Assembly (NCBI RefSeq): GCF_949987515.2
Contig: NC_082687.1
Span: 23,420,148-23,484,147 of the forward strand
Source of the DNA: Delphinus delphis
Taxonomy: Eukaryota > Chordata > Mammalia > Artiodactyla > Delphinidae
Reading direction: 5' to 3'
DNA: 64,000 nucleotides
Shown: piece after piece, positions 49,401 through 61,400 of the stretch
How positions within the stretch are numbered: position 1 is the stretch's first letter
Layout of the letters: every line of letters starts with the position of its first letter
Translations under genes and position numbers: made by a program
Notes under the pieces: model-generated
Seen by the model: only the letters and a program-made list of their open reading frames with translations
Databases searched by the model: none
What the model was told of the DNA's origin: nothing

Positions 49401-52400
49401 TAGTTTTCTTTGTTCATTTGTGTTTATTTTTTGAATAACCTATTTTTTCCATTGTGCACCTTTCTGTTGGGTCCTTTTCTTTTTCATACTGATTTATATA
49501 TACTATGGGTGATAATCCTTTGTTTCATGCTTTCTTCCAGTCAGTATGATTCAAATTTGTGGAGTGTTTTGTTTGCAATTTTTTTATTTTATGTAGTCAA
49601 ATCTGCTATTTATCATTTATAGTGTCTGAATTTTAGGAAGCCTTCCCCTCCATACCCCTTCCCCACCTTTTTTTTTCTTTTAAATACTTCAGTACTTTTT
49701 TTTTTTTTTTCTTCAGTACTTTTGTATTTTACATTTAGCTCATTACTCCTCTGTGGCATCTGTAATGATGTGAAATCTTAATCTAATTCCATTTTTTTTC
49801 CAAATGGATACCCATTTGTTCCTATACTGTTTTTTGTATAGCTTCTTTTCCCATCTGGCACTAGTACCACACTCTTTAAATCACTCTAACTTCATAGTAG
49901 TTTTGATGACGGCATATTTTTTTATTTCATGCAGATGTGAAAGAATTCAAAAGTTGTTTACTTAAGTTATTAGTTAATAGCTTAATCTATTTCTATTTGC
50001 TAATCCAGAAGATAGGAATAATATGTGACTGCACGTGGCCATTGCCAGGCCATGTAGTAAGAGTTCAATTACCGTCATTCTCTTCCTTCTTCACTACATG
50101 GTAGGCAGTGAATTTGCCAGGTAAAGGGCCTTCAGGTAAGTGAAATTTTACTTTGAGGATAATAAGTTCTTGAACTAACTTCCTTTTAGCTTTTAAAAAA
50201 ATGCATCGTGTGTATACATGTATACAAAAATCATTATATTTTATTATCTTTCAGTTTCAGGAGACAAGTATTATCTTTAAATCTAAATGGGTGCAATTCA
50301 TTAATGAAAAAATTACAGCATCTTTTTGCCTTTTTGGCTCATACACAGGTGAGTGTGTGTGTAGTGTGTATATGTTAATTGCATTGAAAATCTTCTTTAA
50401 ACTTCACATTATACCAAACTTGGTGAACCTTTTTAACTGATGAAATAATATATATCCTCCCAGCACAACAAATCCACATAGAAATCTAAAAAGATACTGC
50501 CTAAAATCAGGATATGCTCTAAGTTTTTATTTCTCCCTTCTGCTTTCCATTCTTGTAGATGAATATTTTACTGACTCATTATACTGATTATTATATATCT
50601 GATTTTCTATCCAAAAGTTAAGCTCCTTCATGAAGAAATCGTTAAAAATGAATCTTTAATATTAAGTTTATAGATACTAATTGGTAGATCTTCACAGTAA
50701 TGAACAATTAAAATAATTTTGTGGCATCTTGGCTTCTTTTTTATCTCATTTCTAACATATGTACCCTTTAATTATGACTACTTCTAAGCTCTAGAACTAA
50801 TGGATAAACTGTTTACCTATTCTAGAGCTTAAAATTTTGTGATAATCATTTATGTCCACAGATTAATCCAAGGAAATGAGTTTATGCTAATGGCAAGAAC
50901 ATCACATAGTAAACAGACATTTATTGAGAGACACAATATGCAGTCTGATAAGCATTCAAAAAGGAATCCTTATGCTTGAGGAACTTATACTTTAAGTTTT
51001 GAGTAATACATATGAATAATATATATCATTTATAAATAATACATATTATTTTCTGGTTATACTCTGATTGTCTTAGTTTCACAGAGGTCTAAAGGAGTAG
51101 GTAGTTACAGCCAGAAGAGAAGATAGATTCGGAATCGGTGGAATTGAGTTGATAGGAATGGTTTGTTTCCTGTCTACAAGCTGAGAAATATCTCAGGTAT
51201 AACTTCTTAAATGGAAAGAATCAAGACAAGATTGACATGAGATGATGGCCTATGAGATACTCAAAGGATCATTTATACTATTCTCTATCTGGGGGAAATA
51301 TGTTCATATATTAAATTTAACATCTCAGGACCAAGGGAGATGAAATCTCCTCCCTGCAACTCCCCCCAAACATTGTTTTCTAGTAAATGGATTTATGCAC
51401 TTGCTTTATCACTAGTCTGTATTTACTGTATACTGTATAGAGTCGGCCCTTGAACATCACAGGTCTGAACTGCAGGAGTCCACTTACACATGGATTTTTT
51501 TCAATAAATATGTACTATAGTACTACATAATCCATGGTGGTTTGAGTCAGCAGATGCGGAACCACAGATACATGAACAGATACACAGTATAACTTCTCAG
51601 TATACTGTAAAGTTTTTGACTAAGCAGAGGATAGGCACCCCAACCCCTATGTTGTTCAGTGGTCAGCTGTATAATATATATGTGTGTATCTCTGCGTATA
51701 CATGTAGATATTAATACATTATATATACTATATTAACTTATTAAGTCAGAGCTATTGGGAAAAAATTTTTAGGAGGCTTCCAAACTCCCAATAAAAGACA
51801 AAAGGAATTAACAGGAGAACCTAATTAAAGTTCTGTCATAGTTGAGACCCTATCTGATAGCAGCCTGACAAGGATTGTTTTAGGGAGATTGTCCCTATAT
51901 AATTTAAAAGGCTTTTCTTCTTATAATTAATAAAACTAACATTTATTGAGCATTTAAATTTGTCTAGCTCCTGTGCTAAGTGGTTTACATATATTATCTC
52001 TTAATCCTCAAAATCAATCTATGAGGTAATAAGGTAGCATACCCATTTTACAGGTGAAGAAGTGGGGCTTACATTACTTGCTTTCATGGTCATGCAAACA
52101 AACAGCAAGATTGGAATGTAAACCAAATGATTCTGGAACCCATGTTCAACCAGTCCACCAAATTCCTTTCCTTCAAAAAACCATAAACACTCCTATTTTG
52201 ATAAAAAAATTTCCTTAACTGAGAACTCTGTCATATACCACAAATAAATTATAAATTTTCAAGTTATAATCACGACTCTTCAGATGCCTTTTTCAGTTCT
52301 TTTTTTTTTTGTCATGGCAAAATCTAGGATTTCAACCTAGCTTGCTCTGAAGTCCACTAGCAGCCACTTCACTAAACTGCCTCTGTACTAAAAAAAAAGA

Positions 52401-55400
52401 AAGAAAGTCAGCAACCAGTGAAAAGTCCCTAGCCAGTGTGTTCCTATTCTGTACATTTATGACATGTGTACCCAGTCAAGGAAATTTTCACCTAAAATAA
52501 GTACGCATGGCTCTGTAGAGTATGCCCCTTATTACTTTAGCAAGGATATATATTCACTAACATTTTTTTCAGATTTGATTTTTTTTTTAATTGTGGACTC
52601 AAGCACATAGAGGGTAATGCCAGGAGCATTATATTAATTTAAAGAGACTTGGGTTCTGATATAATCCCCTCTGCCATTAATTTAGCTATATGACCTTGGG
52701 CAAGTCCCATAGTTTCTCTAGATCTTAATTCTCATCTGCAGAATAAGAAGTTATGACTGAAAGTTACCTAAATTTATTTCTAACTAATTTTATGTGCCCT
52801 CATGTTTGGCACTTTGTGGTAAAGGTTAAGCCAGTGTAATTTTAGTAATCTTTATTAAGCATTATATATTAAGATTTCAGTTATTTGGTTCATGGTGTGA
52901 GAATCACTCCCTTGTGTTTTCTCTGTCAAAAGAGAGAAGCGTATGCACCTCGGATATTCTTTGAGGCTTCCAGACCTCCATGGTTTACCCCCAGATCACA
53001 ACAAGACTGTTCTGAATACCTCAGGTTTCTACTAGACAGGTAAGAAGTATTTCTAAAGCTATGATTTGAATTATGTTCTTTCATAACAGATTATTTCTAC
53101 AAAACATCGTTTCCTTTAAAGACATATTTCAACTGTTAATCCCTAAAATACCTTGCATTTATTGTATTTTTTAAAGTGTTCTTTTGTTTTCAATTTGGTT
53201 TCTTTTTTAAATTTTCTTACTTTAGACCAGCTGTTCTCAAAGTGTGGTACAAGGACCCCTAGGGGTTCCCAGAACACTTTCAGGGCTCTTCCCTTTTCGA
53301 ACTGCACATCTGTTTATATGTAGTTGAGGCCAGATTTTCTTCATATACTTCATCCAGAACAACATATCACGATAGACTGAATGCAGGGCAGATATGAGGA
53401 TCCAGCCTGTCTTCTATTAAGCCAGATACTTGAAGTATTGGCAAAATGTAAAACAGCGCCATTCTTCTAAGTTTTGGGGGGTTTAGAAAATATAACTATT
53501 TTTTTATTTTAAAAAATGTTATTTATATTAACATGTAATGAGTTTATTATTGTTTTTAAATGTAATATTACTTTTATTCTCAATTTTTGAATACAGTAAA
53601 TATTAATAGGTATAACCACATAAATGAAAGCTCTTAGGTTCCTCAATTTTGTTTAAGAGTATAAAGGCATCCTGAGACAAAAAAAATTAATAACTGCTCT
53701 TTAAACCAGTTCATAATTCAGTGGGTTTGGTAAATTTTATTGTCTTCTTACCACTTAGTTAATAAAACCTATTATCTTCCTGTATTTCCCTGTCTTTGCC
53801 TCCCTTCTGTTATGTGAATGACTAGTAAAGTTAGTTGAACTCAACCTTCCTTCCATTCAGCAAGGATATGTTGAGTAGTTTCTTTGTGCCAGGCTTTCTG
53901 TGAAGTGTCAGGCAAACAAAGATATATAAGACAGTTAGTGGACATGTATAATTAACTATAATAAGTGCTATAAAATAGCAGTATGACGAAAGTGTAATGA
54001 GAATATAGCGTAGGAACAGTTCCTAACTTCTCTTCTGATCTACCTTCTCAAACTGTTCAATATTCCTCTTGATTAAAGGAGGAGAAACTTGATTTTTTTT
54101 TAGTTAAGCATTATATTTGATAAGAATAATTTGGCTATTTATATAGGCAGCCAATATTTTAAAGTAGAAATGACATTTAAATTTAAGCAAAGTAGCTATA
54201 TAATGATATACTCTTCTACAGGCTCCATGAAGAAGAAAAGATCTTGAAAGTTCAGTCCTCACACAAGCTTTCTGAAAGTCTGGGGTGCAGTGAAACTTCT
54301 TTACAAGAAGTAGCCAATAAGGCAGCTGTACTAACAGAGACCCCTTGCACAAGTGATAGTGAGAAGACATTAATCGAAAAAATGTTTGGAGGAAAACTAC
54401 AAACTCACATATGTTGTTTGAACTGCAGGAGTACCTCACAAAAAGTGGAAGCCTTTACAGATCTTTCACTTGCCTTTTGTCCTTCCTCTTCTATGGAAAA
54501 CTTGTCTTTTCAAGAACCGGCATCATCACCCAGTACACAAGATGGTGGTCTAATGCAGGCCAGTGTACCTGGTCCTTCAAAAGAACCAGGAGTCTGTAAT
54601 CCATCAACAGCTGCCTTTGCCTGTTACTCAGCTGTGAATGAAAGAATGGTGGATAGTCCTGATGAGTTTCGCTGTAGTGAAGACACTTCTGTCCCTAATG
54701 ACTCTAACAAGATGCTTGTTAATAAAGATGTACCTCAGAAAGCAGGAGGTGAAACCACATCTTCAGTAACTGACTTACTAAATTATTTTTTGGCTCCAGA
54801 GATTCTTACTGGTGACAACCAATATTATTGTGAAAACTGTGCCTCTCTGCAGAATGCCGAGAAAACTATGCAAATCACGGAGGAACCTGAATACCTTATT
54901 CTTACTCTCCTAAGATTTTCATATGATCAGAAGTATCATGTGAGAAGAAAAATCCTAGACAATGTGTCACTGCCACTGGTTTTGGAGTTGCCAGTTAAAA
55001 GAACTACTTCTTTCTCTTCGTTGTCAGAAAGTTGGTCTTTAGATGTTGACTTCACTGATATTAGTGAGAATCTAGCTAAAAAATTAAAGCCTTCTGGGAC
55101 TGAAGAAGCTTGCTCCCCAAAATTGGTGCCCTATCTATTGAGTTCTGTTGTCGTTCACTCTGGTGTATCCTCTGAAAGCGGACATTACTATTCTTATGCC
55201 AGAAACATCACAGGTACAGAGTCCTCATACCAGATGTGCCACCAGCCCGAAACTCTGACATTAGCCTCCTCCCAGAGTCATTTATTAGGGAGAGATAGTC
55301 CCAGTGCAGTTATTGAACAGGATTTGGAAAATAAGGAAATGTCAAAAGAATGGTTTTTATTTAATGACAGCAGAGTGACGTTTACTTCATTTCAGTCAGT

Positions 55401-58400
55401 CCAGAAAATTACGAGTAGGTTTCCCAAGGACACAGCTTATGTGCTGTTGTATAAAAAACAGAACAGCGCTAATGGTTTAAGTGGGAATAATTCAACCACT
55501 GGACTCTGGGTAAATGGAGACCCACCTCTACAGAAAGAACTAATGGATGCTATAACAAAAGACAATAAACTATATTTACAGGTAAGTTGGAAATATAAGC
55601 TTCATCATTTGTGGAAAATATTTAAACAATTGACAGGTGGTTAAATGAGTGCCTTAATTTTGAAATCCAACTTCTGCATTTTTAAGGAATTTACAACGAG
55701 GTGATTTGAAATTTGAATCTGGGTTTATATGAAATGGGTTCAACCTATATAGCTAAATTTTCTTTCTAATGTTACAAATTAGTAATGAAAAGTCACAAGT
55801 ACATGCAGTATAGAAGCACTTGTTTGTTTTTTTTTCTGTTTTTTTTTAACATCTTTATTGCAGTATAATTGCTTTACAATGGTGTGTTAGTTTCTGCTTT
55901 ATAACAAAGTGAATCAGTTATACATATACATATGTTCCCATATCTCTTCCCTCTTGCGTCTCCCTCCCTCCCACCCTCCCTATCCCACGCCTCTAGGTGG
56001 TCACAAAGCACTGAGCTGATCTCCCTGTGCTATGCGGCTGCTTCCCACTAGCTATCTGTTTTACGTTTGGTAGTGTATATATGTCCATGACACTCTCTCA
56101 CTTTGTCACAGCTTACCCTTCCCCCTCCCCATATCCTCAAGTCCATTCTCTAGTAGGTCTGTGTCTTTATTCCCATCTTGCCCCTAGGTTCTTCATGACC
56201 TTTTTTTATTTTCTTAGATTCCAAATATATGTGTTAGCATACAGTATTTGTTTTTCTCTTTCTGACTTACTTCACTCTGTATGACAGACTCTAGGTCCAT
56301 CCACCTCACTACTAATAACTCAGTTTCGTTTCTTTTTATGGCTGAGTAATATTCCATTGTATATATGTGCCACATCTTCTTTATCCATTCATTTGTTGAT
56401 GGACACTTAGGTTGCTTCCATGTCCTGGCTATTGTAAATAGAGCTGCAATGAACATTTTGGTACATGACTCTTTTTGAATGATGGTTTTCTCAGGGTATA
56501 TGCCCAATAGTGGGATTGCTGGATCGTATGGTAGTTCTATTTGTAGTTTTTTAAGGAACCTCCATACTGTTCTCCATAGTGGCTGTATCAATTTACATTC
56601 CCACCAACAGTGCAAGAGTGTTCCCCTTTCTCCACACCCTCTCCAGCATTTACTGTTTGTAGGTTTTTTGATGATGGCCATTCTGACCCATGTGAGATGA
56701 TATTTCATTCTAGTTTTGATTTGCATTTCTCTAATGATTAATCATGTTGAGCATTCTTTCATGTGTTTGTTGGCAATCTGTATATCTTCTTCGGAGAAAT
56801 GTCTATTTAGGTCTTCTACCCATTTTTGGATTGGTTTTTTTGTTTTTTTGATATTGAGCTGCATGAGCTGCTTGTATATTTTGGAGATTAATCCTTTGTC
56901 AGTTGCTTCATTTGCAAATATTTTCTCCCATTCTGAGAGTTGTCTTTTGGTCTTGTTTATGGTTTCCTTTGCTGTGCAAAAGCTTTGAAGTTTCATTAGG
57001 TCCCATTTGTTTATTTTTGTTTTTATTTCCATTTCTGTAGGAGGTGGGTCAAAAAGGATCTTGCTGTGATTTATGTCATAGTGTTCTGCCTATGTTTTCC
57101 TCTAAGAGTTTGATAGTGTCTGGCCTTACATTTAGGTCTTTAATCCATTTTGAGTTTATTTTTGTGAATGGTGTTAGGGAGTGTTCTAATTTCATACTTT
57201 TACATGTACCTGTCCAGTTTTCCCTGCACCACTTATTGAAGAGGCTGTCTTTTCTCCACTGTATATTCTCACCTCCTTTATCAAAGATAAGGTGACCATA
57301 TGTGTGTGGGTTTATCTCTGGGCTTTCTATCCTGTTCCATTGATCTATATTTCTGTTTTTGTGCCAGTACCATACTGTCTTGATTACGGTAGCTTTGTAG
57401 TATAGTCTGAAGTCAGGCAGCCTGATTCCTCCAGCTCCGTTTTTCGTTCTCAAGATTGCTTTGGCTATTCGGGGTCTTTTGTGTTTCCATACAAATTGTG
57501 AAATTTTTTGTTCTAGTTCTGTGAAAAATGCCAGTGGTCGTTTGATAGGGATTGCACTGAATCTGTAGATTGCTTTGGGTAGTAGAGTCATTTTCACAGT
57601 GTTGATTCTTCCAATCCAAAAACATGGTATATCTCTCTATCTATTGTATCATCTTTAATTTCTTTCATCAGTGTCTTATAATTTTCTGCATACAGGTCTT
57701 TTGTCTCCTTAGGTAGGTTTATTCCTAGATATTTTATTCTTTTTGTTGCAATGGTAAATGGGAGTGTTTTCGTAATTTCACTTTCAGATTTTTCATCATT
57801 AGTGTATAGGAATGCCACAGATTTCTGTGCATTAATTTTGTATCCTGCTACTTTACCAAATTCATTGATTAGCTCTAGTAGTTTTCTGGTAGCGTCTTTA
57901 GGATTCTCTCTGTATAGTATCATGTCATCTGCAAACAGTGACAGCTTTACTTCTTCTTTACCAATTTGGATTCCTTTTATTTCTTTTTCTTCTCTGATTG
58001 CTGTGGCTAAAACTTCCAAAACTATGTTGAGTAACCTTGTTTGTTTTTAATTAGAAAAGATGTGATCATTATAAAATCATGACATACAGAAATTTAGGAA
58101 GCTTAATAAAATGGAAGTATTTTCCTCTTCCCTTCAGTCCCACCTGCCAGGGGAAACAACTGCTAAATTTGTATTTATTCCTTTTAGACCTTTGTATAAA
58201 TATTTTAAGGACTGTTTATTGACAGTCAGGTGGATAAAATAAAGGACACTAAAAGGTAGAATATGCAAAGAAAGGATATTTGTATTCTTTAAGGACCTGA
58301 TCAGTAGAATCATGGCAGTAATAGAACAATTAGTAAATAAAAACTGTGGAGTAAAGGTTTCATATGAGCTGAATTTACTTACACTTTTCGCACAGAGTTA

Positions 58401-61400
58401 GCGCTTTTTCTTACTTTAAAGTTAATAAAGACCTTGCTGAAAGCATTTTTCTTTGAAACCTGCCAACTTGCTATCAACATAAAGGACCAACAGTAAATTG
58501 TAGTTAAAATTGTAGGTGTATTAATTGGGTAGTCCAATTGATTGTATGAGTTTAAATAAGTAAGTTTCTAAAAATTTTTTATTACAGACTCCTAAAGGAT
58601 ACAGAATAAGAGAAAAAATAGTACTGATTTTTAGAGGGAAGTTTACTCAAAAAGTTTTCAAATTTACTGTATTAAACAATACTCAGATAACGATACATGA
58701 TACATTTTTAAAGGAGTATGGCAATGTTCCAGAGTCACACAAAAACAGTACAGTTTACAGAAAAAAAATTAGAAACTCAGAATATTCATTATTCACTACC
58801 AAAGACTCTAACATCCAGTCAGAAGGCTTATGTTCAAGGTAATAGAGTATACTCAAACATGTCCTCCTCACTACATACTGAATAAGCACTTAGATAGGAC
58901 TCATGCTTCTTGAAGATTAGAGAGGTGGAGTGTGAGAAGGTTAGGTTAAAATAGAAATTTTCTACAGTATAAAATAAGGAAATAAGGCCCAGTGCAATCT
59001 TGACTTTTGGAAATATGCAGAAACTACTCTAATTTGTGTAATTGTAATGCGAAAAGCTCTTTTAACCATAACAACTATTTGTATTGCAACCTGGCTCTAC
59101 ATGATTTTCTCTATCTTGCCGTTTACCCCGTTACATCCTGATTTTACAATGTTTGTATGTGATGAGCCATTCTTTTCATTATTATTTTAATACCCTATGT
59201 CATTATAAAGGAAAACCATTATGTACTTTGTTAATTCAGTTTCTCAGTGTTGTGCAGTTGTTCTGAATTCCATTTTAAGTCTCAGGCCAGTTGTTCAATG
59301 CAAAAAAGATATCACTAAATTTTACATTAAGGTATTTATTTATTTACCTGTATTAAGACTCTTAGGCTATTAAAGCTTCATTATCAAAGTGCTTTTTTAA
59401 AGCAAATTACAAAAACATACTCAACTCTTAATTAGAAACTTAAATATATTTAGACTTTACTTTAATTGATAAGGTTTGAATTGTGATGTTTCTCATACTG
59501 TGTAACTGAATCATCTGGCATCTTAAGTTTGTATTAGGAGACTATAGTGTTTCTTCTGTTCTACTGATGAACATGTTCTCATAATTGCCAGGCAGTGAGA
59601 ATGTGTGATGTTGAGATTTTTGTATACAGCCGCTTTCAGCTATCATTTCTTAGTTTTGAACAAGTGGAACCTGTATGTGTATGTTTTTGCTCTTATTCTC
59701 AGTTTTGTTTTTACATTCATTCCTGGGGTATAGTTAAAAGTTTGTGCCCATTTCATAGTAATAATGCTGTGTAATAGATTGCTATGTCTAGGATACAACT
59801 TTGGCTTTAAGAAACAGCATTATACCTATTTATAAAACAGTTGTAGAAAACTTAATCAGATCTTAGTAAAAATAAGGGTGTGGAGTTGAGTAAAGTCACA
59901 ACTAGATTTACAAGTGTTAGAAAGACTCTTGCTGTTTCTATAGTATTAGCAGGATTAGTGGTTGTGAAAAGCCTAGGCAAAAAAATCCTGTCTGACAAAC
60001 TATTTTCTACTCTGTATCATAGCCTGACACATAAGAGAGCAATGCGAATTGTGGATCTTAAAGTAAATTTTGGAAAGGGCTTATCTCTTCATATATATTT
60101 CTCTCCCCAACTTCCATTAGGAGTATCTCCATTATTTTAGTGTCTGAACTACCAAAATCATGCTTTCAGTTAGGATCCAGTGAGAGAAAAGCTGTGTGAG
60201 TCGCACCACCTATCCCCATGTGTCCCACACCAGCTGCAGACAGTTCTCTCCTTTCGTGTTCGGTTTCTTTCCTTTGTTTCTTTGGAGAAGGTGGGACTTT
60301 GTCTTAATTTTTTTCTTCATCACACATACAGAAGAGTATACATTATATCTGTGTAAAGGAAAAAAAAAGATGGATTAATTTAATGTTTACAGATTTATTT
60401 AAATGAGAGATCTAAGTATACTGAAAGGTTTTTGTCCCAAAGCAACAGGAACTCCTTTTTGTCACTAGATGTACAGTCCACTGCTGAAATAAGAATTAAT
60501 TTTAATACTTGATATAAATTTGGGATATAAATTACATATGCACTGAGATTCATAGTTTGCGACATTTACCTAATATTGTCATCTGTATTAAAAGAAATAA
60601 AATGAAAAGCAGTTTCCCCTACTTCTATCCATAGTTTAAGCTTATCTTCTGAAAATAGAATAGCATACATTTTTCTCCCTCAGCCATGTATGTATGTATG
60701 TATGTATGTATGTATTTATTTATTTTACATCTTTATTGGAGTATAATTGCTTTACAATGATGTGTTAGTTTCTGCTTTATAACGAAGTGAATTGGCTATA
60801 CATTTACATATATCCCCATATCTCCTCCCTCTTGCATCTCCCTCCCTCCCACCCTCCCTATCCCACCCCTCTAGGTGGTCACAAAGCACCGAGCTGATTT
60901 CCCTGGGCCATGCAGCTACATCCCACTAGCTATCTGTTTTACATTTGATAGTGTATATTTGTCCATGCCACTTTCTCACTTCGTCCCATCTTACCCTTCC
61001 CCCTTCCCCTCCCCGTGTCCTCAAGTCCATTCTCTACGTCTGTATCTTTATTCCTATCCTGCCCCTAGGTTCTTCAGGACCTTTTTTTTCTTTTTTCTTT
61101 CTTCTTTTTTTTAGATTCAAGCCATGTATTTATATAAATAGCTAAGAAAGTAAAAATGGAATATTTCTTTCTTGGGAAGCTCTCTATCTTAAAATATAAT
61201 ATAGGTTTCAGGTGTCTCAGAAGCAGTGGAGTTACTAAGTTTTGTATTTTGTAGGTCCTTCAACATAGTTTCTGGTGAGAAGTCACTTTTTAACAAAGTC
61301 CAGGCAAAATTTGCCGTATCTTTTGGGAGCAGAACTTCTTGAACTCTGCCTTGCATATTTACTCAGTTTTATTTATTTCATTGGGGAAGATGATCTGTAT

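Noticed and set aside
55582..55644. Longer exon 9 reading into the intron
   Set aside because: The frame stays open 20 codons past the strong donor at 55582, but splicing to 63052 restores the known C-terminus, so read-through is incidental.
59880..60140. 86-codon ORF in intron 9 as a new exon or gene
   Set aside because: No splice sites, promoter or family resemblance; a length expected by chance in 64 kb.
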